A stretch of 64,000 nt of DNA from NCBI GenBank assembly GCA_041399065.1, contig JAWKTN010000009.1, positions 310,001 through 374,000 of the forward strand, written 5' to 3'. A model generated the notes under the pieces. It was not told the DNA's origin. It searched no databases and worked only from the letters and a program-made list of their open reading frames with translations. The position numbers and the translations under genes are program-made. The DNA is from JAGQPD01 sp020426865. GTDB lineage: Bacteria > Planctomycetota > Planctomycetia > Pirellulales > Pirellulaceae. This document shows, in pieces, positions 35,806-44,917 of the stretch (its first letter is position 1; each line of letters begins with the position of its first letter).

Positions 35806-38782
35806 ATCGAGGATTGTCATCTGCCCAGCCGGTCGGGTTGTCGACACGATATCGCCATGTTTTAATGAATGTCAGCAGATCAGCCATTTGCTGCAACGAA
35901 AGCCCCTCCTCCAGTCCCTCCGGCATGAACGATTGACCGTCGGCGTGGAGTTGCTCGATGTCGTCATTGTAGAAGACACGCGTGTGGCCGTCGACTTGCC
36001 TCAGTGTCACTGATGTCGAGGTCTCTGCTGACAGGACGCCCGTTGCGATCGTCCCTTGATGGGTCACGATGGCATAACCGAGATAGGCGCCGTCCACGGC
36101 GCGATTGGGCATCACAATATCCTGCAAGTATTGCTCGGCGGTCTTTGTCCGTGAGTCCGAGATGTCTGGACCTACGTTGACTCCAATCCCGTCAATTCGG
36201 TGGCACTGAGAACACTTTTGTTGGAATATCTTGCGCCCTTCGTCCCGCTCGCCCACCATGTTTGCGGCGGATCGGTATTGTTCGAAAACGGACGCCCGGT
36301 TTGTCTGTACCGAATCGTGAAACAATTTGGTTGCACGAGTTTGCAGAGCTGCATCGTTGTGCTTCAATAGCACCGTGCGTTTGTCGGCGGGAAGGACGGT
36401 GCCGGTGATGCGATCCGATTCGATCGCCTCCAATAACAGTCTGGTCCGATCAGGTTTGGCCAGGAACGCGTCCAACAAAGTCGTGCGCACAATTGGGACG
36501 GAAGATTCCAGCAGCGGCGCGAAGTCTTTCCAGTCAACCAAATCATCGCGTTGAGACAAGAGCTGGATTGCGTGACAACGCACATCCGTGTCTTCGCGCG
36601 AATCGATCGCAAGCTGTTTGAGCAAGTGCTTCGACTTCACGTCATGAACAAGTAGATCAATGGCATCACAACGCACGGAACTGGTCGTCTCCTTGTTCAT
36701 TGCCTGTGCTGCGGCTTGTCGAAGCAATGTCTCCAGTTGGTCACGTTCCTTTGTGCGAATCTCCTGCAACAGCGGGGCCACGTTACCATGTCGTCGATGG
36801 TAACTGGCAAGGTAGTGCCCAATACCTCGAACCGCATAGTATTCACACTCGAGTAGCGCTTCCAACAGTTCCGCTCGATCGTTCAACTGTGGTCGGTCAC
36901 TACCGGCAGCCGATTCAACTATTTCGTCGAGCAGTTCCCGCAGCAAAACGATTGATTCAGGGTTCTCATCATTCGTAGGCGATCTTTCCTGAGACAGTGT
37001 TTTCTTCAACGGTGGCTCAGCCAGCCACTGACGGAGAGCCTCGCTGGCGCGGTCGCCCACGGCCAACAACATCGCGCGCAATTCCCATTCATCAACCGGC
37101 AAGCGGAAACTGACACGGCACGGGGCTGCCGATAACAACGCCTGAAAACGTACGATTGCCTCGTCGTGCCGTTGCAGCGATTCGACGGCGTCGCGGACGG
37201 GTCCGGTGATCAGGTGGTTTTGTTCGGCGACAACGATCGCCTGTACGAGAACATGAGGGTCGTGATCGCGGAGCAGTTTCAGCAGCAGCGGCGTCTCGAT
37301 ACGCCCAAGCCCATCCATCGCCCACAGGGCACGCACACGAGATTGCGCCGTCTCGCCAGCCACGGCCTGGGTGGTCAGCGCGCTGACAAGACTGTCATCC
37401 TGACGTTCAAGCAAGAGTCGTGACGCGGTATCCCGATGCCAACCGTTTTCATGTCCCAACAGCTTCAACACTTCGGCGTCTGGTAACGAGCCGATGTCGG
37501 GGGGAGGTTGCTTCCGGTCATGGTTCCGAGCAACGATGCGATAGATTCTGCCACGATCATTCCCTTCCCGCAAATCGCTTCGTTGCTGCAGCTCGGTTGG
37601 CATCCAGTGTGGATGTTCAATCACCTTGCGGTTCATATCGACCACATAGAGGGCTCCATCGGGCCCTTGTGACACGTTAACCGGGCTGAACCAGGGGTCC
37701 CGCGAAGCGAGGAACTCTCGTCCCTCATGAGACGGTAGTGACATCATCCCGACACCGCGTGGCGCGATGACTTCGCAATGAACGACATGGGCTGTCGGTT
37801 CGCAGACGAATGCGTTGTCCACGTACTTTTTCGGCAAGCCATTGCCACGGTAGATTTCGACGCCACAAGCGGCGGTGAACTGCCCGGCGTGCAGATGAGA
37901 TGTGGTCCACGACCGTGTGATCGGATAGACCACGGATTGGTCGCCGGATGCCGCAACGTCGTAGAAAACAGCGGGCACACGAACGCGAGGGGATTTCGAC
38001 AGGTAGCGATCCTCGAGAATGACGTGAAACAATGGATTGCGATTGCTGCAGCCGAAGCGATTTCCCCATTCATCGAACGTAAGTCCGAATTGACTATGCC
38101 CCGACACCGCACTCGACTCGCTGGTGAACGGATGAAATCGGAAATCCCGACCGCGGATTTCCGTCGAAGCTTGTTCCGCGTTGCGACGATCGACGATCGT
38201 GCCACCCCGCAATCCGTTGGCAACGTAGACGCGATTGTCGAGGGCCAGTCGCGGATGGTTGGCGCGGAGCTGCTGGTTCTCTTCGGCAAATCCATCGAAC
38301 CACACGTCAGTGACATCAGCGTGGTCGTCGTCGTCGGTGTCGCGCATCAGTAGGACTCGCCCCGAGACAGTCGCGATCACGCCACCTCGCCAGGGCTGAA
38401 TCCCAGTGGCGAATGCCAGGTCGTCGGCGAATACCTGTGAGGATTCGTAGAAGCCGTCGCCATCCTTGTCTGTGAGGATGGAAATGCGAGACAGGCTGGG
38501 AGCCGATTCCGTGGGGCCGATAGGATAATCTCGCATCTCCACCACCCACATCCGTCCCGACTCGTCAAATCGCATGTCAACGGGATCGACGACCTGCGGT
38601 TCACAGGCTGCCAATTCAACGACCAAGTCGTCGTCGACGACAAACGCTTGGACCGCTTCAGCTGGTGACATTGACCCGGAATGATCAATCGATTCAGCCG
38701 CGGACGGCTGCGGCACCGATACGGGGAACCAGAAAATCAAGCAACCATGCAATAGCCATGTGCGAAAGCCGCTGGGCTTCAT
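35804..38782 (-). CDS. PVC-type cytochrome c protein with beta-propeller and HEAT-like repeats
   Basis: 992 residues with a signal peptide (MKPSGFRTWLLHGCLIFWF). Residues about 50-430 form the membrane-bound dehydrogenase-like beta-propeller (VEMRDYPIGP, GVIATVSGRVLLMRDTDDD, FTAACGVEIYRGNGLP, NVSQGPDGALYVVDMNR, DRGRIYRIV). The middle is helical with HEAT-like repeats. The C-terminus is a cytochrome c domain (GERDEGRKIFQQKCSQCHR) with a single CxxCH heme site. These large proteins are a hallmark of Planctomycetes and relatives, likely oxidising sugars or other envelope substrates and passing electrons to heme. It starts within the last bases of the ceramidase-like gene (4-base overlap), indicating coupling. 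Confidence 0.93.
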   Translation of the reverse strand: MKPSGFRTWLLHGCLIFWFPVSVPQPSAAESIDHSGSMSPAEAVQAFVVDDDLVVELAACEPQVVDPVDMRFDESGRMWVVEMRDYPIGPTESAPSLSRISILTDKDGDGFYESSQVFADDLAFATGIQPWRGGVIATVSGRVLLMRDTDDDDHADVTDVWFDGFAEENQQLRANHPRLALDNRVYVANGLRGGTIVDRRNAEQASTEIRGRDFRFHPFTSESSAVSGHSQFGLTFDEWGNRFGCSNRNPLFHVILEDRYLSKSPRVRVPAVFYDVAASGDQSVVYPITRSWTTSHLHAGQFTAACGVEIYRGNGLPKKYVDNAFVCEPTAHVVHCEVIAPRGVGMMSLPSHEGREFLASRDPWFSPVNVSQGPDGALYVVDMNRKVIEHPHWMPTELQQRSDLREGNDRGRIYRIVARNHDRKQPPPDIGSLPDAEVLKLLGHENGWHRDTASRLLLERQDDSLVSALTTQAVAGETAQSRVRALWAMDGLGRIETPLLLKLLRDHDPHVLVQAIVVAEQNHLITGPVRDAVESLQRHDEAIVRFQALLSAAPCRVSFRLPVDEWELRAMLLAVGDRASEALRQWLAEPPLKKTLSQERSPTNDENPESIVLLRELLDEIVESAAGSDRPQLNDRAELLEALLECEYYAVRGIGHYLASYHRRHGNVAPLLQEIRTKERDQLETLLRQAAAQAMNKETTSSVRCDAIDLLVHDVKSKHLLKQLAIDSREDTDVRCHAIQLLSQRDDLVDWKDFAPLLESSVPIVRTTLLDAFLAKPDRTRLLLEAIESDRITGTVLPADKRTVLLKHNDAALQTRATKLFHDSVQTNRASVFEQYRSAANMVGERDEGRKIFQQKCSQCHRIDGIGVNVGPDISDSRTKTAEQYLQDIVMPNRAVDGAYLGYAIVTHQGTIATGVLSAETSTSVTLRQVDGHTRVFYNDDIEQLHADGQSFMPEGLEEGLSLQQMADLLTFIKTWRYRVDNPTGWADDNPR

Positions 38783-40221
38783 TTCAATTCTCGCAGCATC
38801 TCGATTGCCAACTTCACCATGGCTTCCCCACCGCCGGTGGCAATTCGCGAGTTAACAGTCTCGTAGCTACCCTCGACAAACGCCTTCTGCGTCGGGATGT
38901 ACCCAGGTGCGTCATTGGCCAGTTCAATAACAAGCGTACGTTTGAACGGCGAGGCTTGCTTGATCGCCAGTCCGAACTCGACGAATACTTCTCCGGGCAA
39001 CGTGACAATGGCCGTTTCGTCACCCAACTGAAACACCTGCACCTCCAATTGGATCGTTGCCCCACCTCGCAACTGCAGCGCCATGATTTTGTATGCCTTG
39101 ACGCTATCGAGGAAGGCAATCTTCCTAAGTCCTAGTTCACTTAACGTGGAAGCGGCTTCGGAGATCTCTTCGGGTGAATAGACTTGCAGCGGAACTTCAA
39201 CGGAACGACTGCGTACCGCCAGACGCGTCGAGTCAATTGCAAGCTCGTCGCGCAGACAGGCCTCCACATGTTGCCCCAGTCTCTTTCCGATCTCCTCCGT
39301 GCTGGGACGAGTGGATGTCGACACGTCAATGTGGTTGATATCGCCACACGTCCCAGTGCCAAACAAGGAGTGAAACTGGCTGCCGAAAGACTCGCGCAGG
39401 TGTTCTTCCACGAATCGCGGGTAGTCGGCGGAGTATTCCGTTCCTCCGACCGTATCCAGATGCAGCGCGAACGAACTAAGACCAGCGAATGGCTGAGCTT
39501 CCTTGACTTTTTGAAATGCAATCACTGTGACCTCTGGGTCGATTGGCCCACAGGGTCGCACAATTTCAGGGTTGAGTTGGCCGGGATTGAACCGCACGGT
39601 TCCGTCCTTCATAAAAAACCGCCGGTTAAAGCTTAGCCCCTGTAACTCGCAACTTCCCGAGGCCAAGGCGGATGGCGCAAGAGCTCGTTGTGCCTGCTCG
39701 ATCACTTGGACGAGATGCTCGACAAGCTCCGCCGAATAGTCGGTTGTCTCGTAGGGATCTGTGCCTAAAGTCGCAACACTTCGATCGTGCAGCATTTTTC
39801 TGAGGGCACCGAAGTACAAGGGGCCGGTGTGAGAATGTGTCGCAATGATCGCAATGTTCTCGTAGGGAATCCCGGACCGCTTACTAGCCGACCGTCTTGC
39901 TGCGTGAGACACATCGCGGGAGATGCCGATCAAATCACAGAAGACCAGCGCGGCGCTCGCTTGAGATTGACGAAACACGATAGCTTTTGCCTGGAGCGGA
40001 TCACGAATCCCTGTGCTTACTCGCTCGGAAAAGTATCCGCTCATGCGGTAGGGTACGGGTGGTGTGACATCTCGAACCGCGACACCTACTTCCAGCGACT
40101 GACCTGCGAACGTGGAGGCAAGTGGTGGCGAAGAAGTGAGCACGAAGCAGAAAACGAGATGCAGCGGGGGAATGAACCGAATTCGAAAGATTCCAATCAA
40201 CATCTTGCGTTCCAACATCAC
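38779..40221 (-). CDS. Neutral/alkaline ceramidase-like secreted protein
   Basis: 480 residues with an N-terminal hydrophobic signal (LHLVFCFVLTSSPPLAS). It matches the N-terminal domain of neutral ceramidases as found widely in planctomycetes: VGVAVRDVTPPVPYRMSGY, IIATHSHTGP with the zinc-binding His pair, LFGTGTCGDINHIDV and VTLPGEVFVEFGLAIKQ. Neutral ceramidases split ceramide into sphingosine and fatty acid, but many bacterial relatives lack proof of this. The protein lacks the C-terminal Ig-like domain of true ceramidases. It is first in a two-gene unit with the PVC cytochrome protein. Confidence 0.88.
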   Translation of the reverse strand: MMLERKMLIGIFRIRFIPPLHLVFCFVLTSSPPLASTFAGQSLEVGVAVRDVTPPVPYRMSGYFSERVSTGIRDPLQAKAIVFRQSQASAALVFCDLIGISRDVSHAARRSASKRSGIPYENIAIIATHSHTGPLYFGALRKMLHDRSVATLGTDPYETTDYSAELVEHLVQVIEQAQRALAPSALASGSCELQGLSFNRRFFMKDGTVRFNPGQLNPEIVRPCGPIDPEVTVIAFQKVKEAQPFAGLSSFALHLDTVGGTEYSADYPRFVEEHLRESFGSQFHSLFGTGTCGDINHIDVSTSTRPSTEEIGKRLGQHVEACLRDELAIDSTRLAVRSRSVEVPLQVYSPEEISEAASTLSELGLRKIAFLDSVKAYKIMALQLRGGATIQLEVQVFQLGDETAIVTLPGEVFVEFGLAIKQASPFKRTLVIELANDAPGYIPTQKAFVEGSYETVNSRIATGGGEAMVKLAIEMLRELK

Positions 40222-40244
40222 AATTGGTTAAGCAATTGGTTAAG
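40221..40244. repeat. Perfect 12-bp tandem duplication at a gene start
   Basis: CAATTGGTTAAG occurs twice in direct contact (40221-40232, 40233-40244), immediately upstream of the ceramidase-like gene on the minus strand. Confidence 0.85.
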
Positions 40245-40285
40245 AGTCGCTATGTCGCACATGGCGACGTTTTCTACGATTACAA

Positions 40286-40337
40286 GAAAAGCCGCCCAGG
40301 ATGTCAACCATGAAAAGCCGCCCAGGATGTCAACCAT
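40286..40337. repeat. Perfect 26-bp tandem duplication
   Basis: A 26-base unit (40286-40311) is repeated exactly at 40312-40337. On the minus strand the unit is the loop, 3' stem arm and T-tract of the adjacent terminator, so the terminator tail has been doubled. Confidence 0.95.
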
Positions 40338-40346
40338 CGTGGGCGG
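40312..40346 (-). terminator. Orphan intrinsic terminator
   Basis: On the minus strand CCGCCCA (40346-40340) pairs with TGGGCGG (40324-40318); inside, GATG pairs with CATC around a short loop, and CTTTTC follows. The shape is that of an intrinsic terminator, but no convincing minus-strand gene lies upstream (40350-41340) that it would serve. The ceramidase-like gene lies downstream. Confidence 0.6.
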
Positions 40347-41341
40347 TCTGGTCTATCGGTCCAAAGGTGCTTCCGGGCGGACCAGAACGACTCGTACCGG
40401 TGACGCGTCCACGGGTGCGCGGCCTCCTCGCCAGTTTGGGGCAGGTGGAATTTATAGGGCCGACCTGGTCATCGAGCGTGATCGACGGTGTGTACTATGG
40501 CCTACATTCGACGGGACGATTGATAAGGACGAGATCCTGTTTGGCCTTTCGACGAGATGTTGTAAGAGACGGGGATTGGATTGCAATGGGAAGGCAATCC
40601 CGTGCACGCCCGAGGAGCGGCGGATTGGGCGACCTTCGGTTTTGCTTAGGCGTGCCACGCGAGTGCGGTGAGCCAAACATCGCTGGACAGGTGACCGCTC
40701 GCCGCGGAAGGAGGGCGAGCAAAGTAATGACGGATGAGGTTGGTGACCGAGGTTTGACTACTAGCCCAGACTTTTCCCGGCAGGCAATCGTAATTTCGTG
40801 AAACAGTCAGGGGAAAATGCAGTTTTTTGTGCGTATGGGGATTTCCGGGTTCTGGCTACAGCAGGATGGACACGTCGAGTAGTTCGAAGAGCGGAGTCGG
40901 TTCCGTCGTACGCGTGAATACGAGATTCGCTTGTGAAGCCCAGTTTACTCGGTTTCGACCGAGCGTGGGGACACGTCCTCGAGCAGCCATCGAAAGCTCT
41001 GGCTTGTCGGTTGGTGGGCACTGATGGCAAGTGAGTGAGGGTTGGCGGGCACCGATTGACGAGAGGCGGCTGTTGCGAGCTGAGAGGTGGCTGGCGGAGA
41101 GGTGGCGGGCACCACTTGGCTGCCGCGTAGGATATTAACTGGAAAATGTCAGAAAATAAAGAAAAAATCTGATATTATTTGCTGGCATCGCGTCGAAATT
41201 GAAGAGACTCTACGTTTCCAGAAGAGACTCTACGTTTCCATCCACTACGTTTCCAACCGGCCAAGGCCGCAATCGCGAGGATTTTGGGAGTCTCGCGAAC
41301 GGAACCGCCTTGAGCCATTTTATCAAGTCGAGGCAGCTCCA
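40347..41341. other. Gene-poor region
   Basis: About 1 kb without a gene I can support. Frames on both strands (for example 40301-40801 plus, 40761-41030 minus) are Arg/Ser-rich and look like chance. Between 41010 and 41115 the motif GGYGGGCAC appears three times at 30- and 60-base steps. An AT-rich run near 41140-41190 may be the promoter of the 41342 gene. Confidence 0.4.
41201..41255. repeat. 20-bp tandem repeat, 2.75 copies
   Basis: GAAGAGACTCTACGTTTCCA occurs exactly at 41201-41220 and 41221-41240, followed by a partial third copy (CTACGTTTCCA within 41241-41255). It lies about 90 bases upstream of the next gene. Confidence 0.92.
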
Positions 41342-42061
41342 ATGCGACTGAGATTACGATTCACCCTACGTACCCTATTGCTGATTCCTCTGCTTTTTGC
41401 CCTGACAATGGCAGGCGTTTGGTGGTGGCCGAAATCACAGCCTCTCTCAATTAACGAGGAATTCTACACGGGACACTACCGTGGACTCGGGTTAACCAAC
41501 GGCACGAGCTTTTTCGGTAAGCGGTTTTTTCGGCTTGTGGTTCAGGACGGCAAATGCGGGTATTGGGAGGTTGACTACGGCGAACCCGGATATAATGCCT
41601 ATCGTGGCTTCTACCCGGACGGCGTTTGCCGCGAAGAAGGAGAATGTTTTGTCGAGATAAACGGAGGTATTGAGGACCCCGCTCCGGATTCAAGCAACGT
41701 GCGTTGGGGAAAATACTACAAGCCTGACGGAACGCTTGATAGTGAGGTTGTGAATGGTACTGGCACGCAAACATTCTGGTATCCAAATGGAACAAAGCGT
41801 TGGGAATTGGTGCTACGTGACTACGCTAGACTCCGCCATTCAATGTGGTTCGACAATGGCCAGCTGAGTCAAACTCAGCATTACGTGGACGGAGAGGTCG
41901 ATGGCAAATTTGAGTCTTTCCACAAGAACGGGACGGTCAGGTTGCAGGGAGAGTATGCCAACGGTGACCGAGAGGGAGTTTGGACTCGTTTCGACGAGAA
42001 CGGGAAGGTCACATCTATCGAGGACTATTCTGTTTCCCCGCCGAAAATCACAAGGCCATAG
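41342..42061 (+). CDS. Membrane-anchored MORN / YwqK-like repeat protein
   Basis: 239 residues from the ATG at 41342. The N-terminus RLRFTLRTLLLIPLLFALTMAG is a membrane anchor of the form frequent in planctomycetes (FTLRTLL). The outer part carries MORN-like repeats of the pattern GxxxxYxxxGxxxxE: GKYYKPDGTLDSEVVNG, FWYPNGTKRWELVL, MWFDNGQLSQTQHYVDG, SFHKNGTVRLQGEYANGD and TRFDENGKVTSI. Such repeats appear in YwqK-type proteins annotated loosely as antitoxins, and in other surface proteins. The repeat identification is sound; a function cannot be inferred. Confidence 0.83.
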   Translation: MRLRLRFTLRTLLLIPLLFALTMAGVWWWPKSQPLSINEEFYTGHYRGLGLTNGTSFFGKRFFRLVVQDGKCGYWEVDYGEPGYNAYRGFYPDGVCREEGECFVEINGGIEDPAPDSSNVRWGKYYKPDGTLDSEVVNGTGTQTFWYPNGTKRWELVLRDYARLRHSMWFDNGQLSQTQHYVDGEVDGKFESFHKNGTVRLQGEYANGDREGVWTRFDENGKVTSIEDYSVSPPKITRP

Positions 42062-42253
42062 GGCTTAGCGTAGGTCTCTGTTCCGTTACTGTTCCAACCC
42101 CTATGACGGAGCCACTGGGTTCGAGCCTCCTATTTCCCAATGGCGGCTGTGTGGCGTTTCTGTGGCTGATATGATTACTGTTCATGTACGGAAAGTGCCA
42201 CATCGACATCTGGCCCTTCATGTCGCCACCACGTTTTGTATCGAATAGCAACC

Positions 42254-42886
42254 ATGACAAATACACAGCAGTCTCCTATCAATCTTACCAACGCGATCCT
42301 CGCCGACTTTGGCAACAAGCTGTCCATCAAATGGAAGAAGTCCGCCAACGGAAAGATCAAGAAGGACGAGCACGGGGTCCAGATTGAGTTTGGTGGTGAC
42401 CAACGCCAATACATTGAGGTCGACCACAAACAATTTCACTTGGTGAAGTTCCATTTCCACCACCCCAGTGAACATTGGTTGGACGGTGTTCAACAAACAA
42501 TGGAGTTACACATCGTCCACCAAAATATTGACGATGGTAGTCGGGTTGTGTTGGGCGTGTTTATCGAGCCATCGCCGTCTGCGAAGGCAGTCCCTTCGCT
42601 CGTTTCCCAACTTCGGTTGTTTTTTTCTGCTAGAGACAAAGACGCAGATCCGTCAATATCCACCAATCCGTTGGATTGGCTTCCCAAAGATACCAAGCAC
42701 TATTTCCGCTATGAAGGTTCTTTGACTACGCCTGATTACGATGAGAATGTTAGCTGGGTAGTCTTTAAGGACTCGCTAAGAATTTCAAAAACGGAGCTCA
42801 TGAAGCTAATTCCGTACCTGCTCCATCCTGCTCGTTCGCCGCAACCGCTGAATCGACGATTCCTACTTGCCAATTTCAGGGCGTAG
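42254..42886 (+). CDS. Alpha-type carbonic anhydrase, short form without signal peptide
   Basis: 210 residues. Zinc ligands and active site of alpha-carbonic anhydrase are intact: QSPINL, LVKFHFHHPSEHWLDG (His-x-His and the Glu), MELHIVHQN (third His) and YEGSLTTPDYDENVSWVVF (Thr-Thr gate). It should hydrate carbon dioxide. Alpha enzymes normally have a signal peptide and about 40 residues (the W.YxG region) before QSPI; here the ATG lies only a few codons before QSPI and there is no signal peptide, so the protein is either cytoplasmic or N-terminally truncated. The frame upstream (from TTG 42236) adds six residues only. No Shine-Dalgarno is evident. Confidence 0.85.
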   Translation: MTNTQQSPINLTNAILADFGNKLSIKWKKSANGKIKKDEHGVQIEFGGDQRQYIEVDHKQFHLVKFHFHHPSEHWLDGVQQTMELHIVHQNIDDGSRVVLGVFIEPSPSAKAVPSLVSQLRLFFSARDKDADPSISTNPLDWLPKDTKHYFRYEGSLTTPDYDENVSWVVFKDSLRISKTELMKLIPYLLHPARSPQPLNRRFLLANFRA

Positions 42887-43085
42887 CTTCCATTGACTAT
42901 CGTATAGCAGTAAGAGACGGTTCTGCGGCCAAGGCTTGAGTTCACCCTCTGCCACATGCCGATACTCACACAGTCCGATGATGACCAGGCCTCATTGATG
43001 GCGAAAATGACCCGGTGGAAGTGGAAAAGAAGATTTCGGAGATCGCAATTTGCCAACCGCCGCCAATCCGTGGTAAAATTTCCAC

Positions 43086-43367
43086 ATGAACATCTCTACT
43101 CATCATACCGTCGACGACCTACCCTCTGACCAGCGACAGACACTCGAGACAATTCTTGGTCGGAAGCTCGAAACCAAGCAACACCTCTTTATCCTGGCAT
43201 GCAGTCCGGATGTTATCCCTGACACTGCGGCAAAAGAGGCCGCCCACGACCGCATCGCTGCTACCCTTGACAAAGCTCACGAGCACGCATTGTCGCAAAG
43301 CGTCAACGCCGAGGAGGCCGATAGCGTGGTAAACGAGGCGATGGATGATGTACGGCGACGATCTTGA
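43086..43367 (+). CDS. Putative antitoxin of a PIN-type module
   Basis: 93 residues (MNISTHHTVDDLPSDQRQTL), acidic, with a helical C-terminal half (EHALSQSVNAEEADSVVNEA). Its TGA overlaps the ATG of the PIN-domain reading frame by one base, the usual layout of an antitoxin in front of its toxin. No named antitoxin family is recognised. The IDDLPSDQRQTLExxLGR part resembles the addiction-type small proteins seen before PIN genes. The gene itself is intact although its toxin partner is interrupted. Confidence 0.7.
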   Translation: MNISTHHTVDDLPSDQRQTLETILGRKLETKQHLFILACSPDVIPDTAAKEAAHDRIAATLDKAHEHALSQSVNAEEADSVVNEAMDDVRRRS

Positions 43368-43804
43368 TGCGAATCGTGCTTGACACCAACGTCCTCACCC
43401 GAGCCCTCATCGGTCCCGGTGGTCCAGCAGCTGCCGTATTGGAACTCTCAACCACGAATTCGCACCTTCTTATCACGTCACCATTTATTTTGATGGAGGC
43501 AGCCTGAGTTCTCCGCTATGAGCGATTACGGGCAATTCACGGCCTTTCTGACGGTGTCTTGGACCAGTTCATTGAAGACATCCAAACAGCAAGTTTGGTC
43601 GTCATTCCCTCCCAGCAGGCGGAGCATGTGGTACCGCACGACCCAAACGACGACCCGGTTGTGCAGACCGCCGTCTTGGGCCAGGCCGAGGTGCTCTCTA
43701 CGCGGGACAGGCATCTCCACACGGCAGAGGTGGTAGCGTACTGTCGCGATCGCGGGATTGTGGTCCTTAACGACCTGGAGCTACTGGCCCAGTTGCGTCG
43801 GTAG
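43367..43804 (+). pseudogene. PIN-domain toxin interrupted by one in-frame TGA
   Basis: The frame reads MRIVLDTNVLTRALIGPGGP to ILMEAA, then TGA at 43505-43507, then continues in the same frame without another stop: VLRYERLRAIHGLSDGVLDQ to LLAQLRR at 43804. Joined, it is a 145-codon PIN-domain RNase with all four acidic sites in place (LDTN, LMEAA, HDPNDDPVV, LSTRDRHL). A TGA where CGA (Arg) would fit is one C-to-T change. So the toxin gene was lost recently, or is a sequencing error, or is read through. Its start overlaps the antitoxin stop. Confidence 0.85.
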
Positions 43805-43935
43805 GCTTTTATGCCACGATGAATCGTGGCTACCGTATCGCCGACTTCGGCCTTGCGAAGTAGTTCCTGATACGACTGAGCATCGTGGGCCACCAGTTCG
43901 GCTTTTCCCCCCGCCCGGTTACCGTTAAAAGGGTT
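43805..43935 (-). pseudogene. Remnant of a Phd/YefM-type antitoxin
   Basis: Minus-strand frame reads NRAGGKAELVAHDAQSYQE then LLRKAEVGDTVATIHRGI. This resembles the NGKAxLVVxDAESYQELL... IRxGL section of Phd-type antitoxins. There is no N-terminal half or start codon, and the frame runs into the PIN gene in antisense. It seems to be a fragment of a second toxin-antitoxin module that met the first one here. Confidence 0.5.
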
Positions 43936-43998
43936 AGAAGTTGCAATTCGACCAATGAAGCATGCGATGATGCGGAACCAGCTACGAACTTTGGCAGA

Positions 43999-44862
43999 TC
44001 AAGAGAGAGTTAGCCGGCGGGGGATGACGAGCTTCGTGATCCAATTTCGCACTTCAATCAGGCGAACATCGTTGTTCATCACGTCTTCGTCGATTCCCAA
44101 CTTCCAGGCAATGTCCTTGCGCGTTGGATCGCTGTGCAAGGCTTCCAAATCGCCGACGTATTCATGGGCGGCTTGTTCTGTCTGAAAGAAACCATAACGC
44201 ATTAACTTAGGGATGCGGCAATATGTCAGTCTTGCCAGTTCCCGCAAGTCGTATTCAGGGTGATACTGCAATCCCCAGAATGACGCCCCTTGAAGCTGGA
44301 CGCTAACCGCTTGGACTCGAGTCCAAGCATTCGAAGCCAAGTGGGTACAACTTGGTGGCAAATGAGTGATTTCGTCATCGTGACTGATAAAGCCATCGAA
44401 GACGGAAGCCTTTCCCTCGTACATGGGATGCGCACGACCAGCCGGGGTGAGTTGGATCTTGCGGGCGATTCCCATTTCGCGACCCTTTGGGTTGGGTGCC
44501 ACGCGACCCCCTGCCGCAACGGTAGCGATTTGGGCCGCCCAGCAGCTGCCGAAGGCGGGAATCCCCGCGGCATAAGTCGCCTGAGCAAACGCGACTTGCC
44601 GTTGCACTTCCGGGATGTCGTCATTGATGCACAAACTACATCCAGTCCACGCCACGCCGTCGTAAGATCGCAAGTGGGCCGAGTCAGGGAATTGGCTGCC
44701 AGGGTCCGAAGGAAATAACACATCGCAGGACGTGGGTACGGGTGAACACGTTTGCAGCATCTTGACGTACAGGTCAGCGGCCACAGATGCACCCCCGTCC
44801 TGCAATTGATCGCGAGCAGCCTTTGTGTAACCGTCGACAACAAGAAATCGCAACGATGTCAC
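43999..44862 (-). CDS. Class I glutamine amidotransferase domain protein
   Basis: 287 residues from a GTG at 44862, chosen for GGGAGG 7 bases upstream (the frame extends to 44904). The GATase-1 triad is present: Cys in IPAFGSCWAAQIATVAAGG and His/Glu in FWGLQYHPEYDLREL. RSYDGVAWTGCSLCIND precedes the nucleophile. It resembles the stand-alone GMP synthase-like or PuuD/YfeJ-type proteins that hydrolyse a gamma-glutamyl amide or give ammonia to a partner. No synthetase partner adjoins. A HAD phosphatase gene lies 55 bases upstream on the same strand. The substrate is unknown. Confidence 0.87.
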   Translation of the reverse strand: MTSLRFLVVDGYTKAARDQLQDGGASVAADLYVKMLQTCSPVPTSCDVLFPSDPGSQFPDSAHLRSYDGVAWTGCSLCINDDIPEVQRQVAFAQATYAAGIPAFGSCWAAQIATVAAGGRVAPNPKGREMGIARKIQLTPAGRAHPMYEGKASVFDGFISHDDEITHLPPSCTHLASNAWTRVQAVSVQLQGASFWGLQYHPEYDLRELARLTYCRIPKLMRYGFFQTEQAAHEYVGDLEALHSDPTRKDIAWKLGIDEDVMNNDVRLIEVRNWITKLVIPRRLTLS

Positions 44863-44917
44863 TAGTGTGCCTCCCAAACTCGGATCAAATACGATCGTCG
44901 CCAAGCCGTTAAGGCGA

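Noticed and set aside
40301..41030. Frames at 40301-40801 (plus) and 40761-41030 (minus) as genes
   Set aside because: Arg/Ser/Pro-rich, no start signals, no domains. Kept only as a possible source of the orphan terminator's transcript.
40286..41255. CRISPR array
   Set aside because: Repeats are contiguous tandem duplications without spacers and there are no cas genes.
42085..42165. Possible tRNA because of GGTTCGAGCCTCC
   Set aside because: Only a T-arm-like sequence; no matching acceptor, D or anticodon arms.
43505..43507. TGA in the PIN gene as a selenocysteine codon
   Set aside because: No selenocysteine is known in PIN domains, the site is not catalytic, and neighbouring broken genes show TAA stops, so plain decay is simpler.
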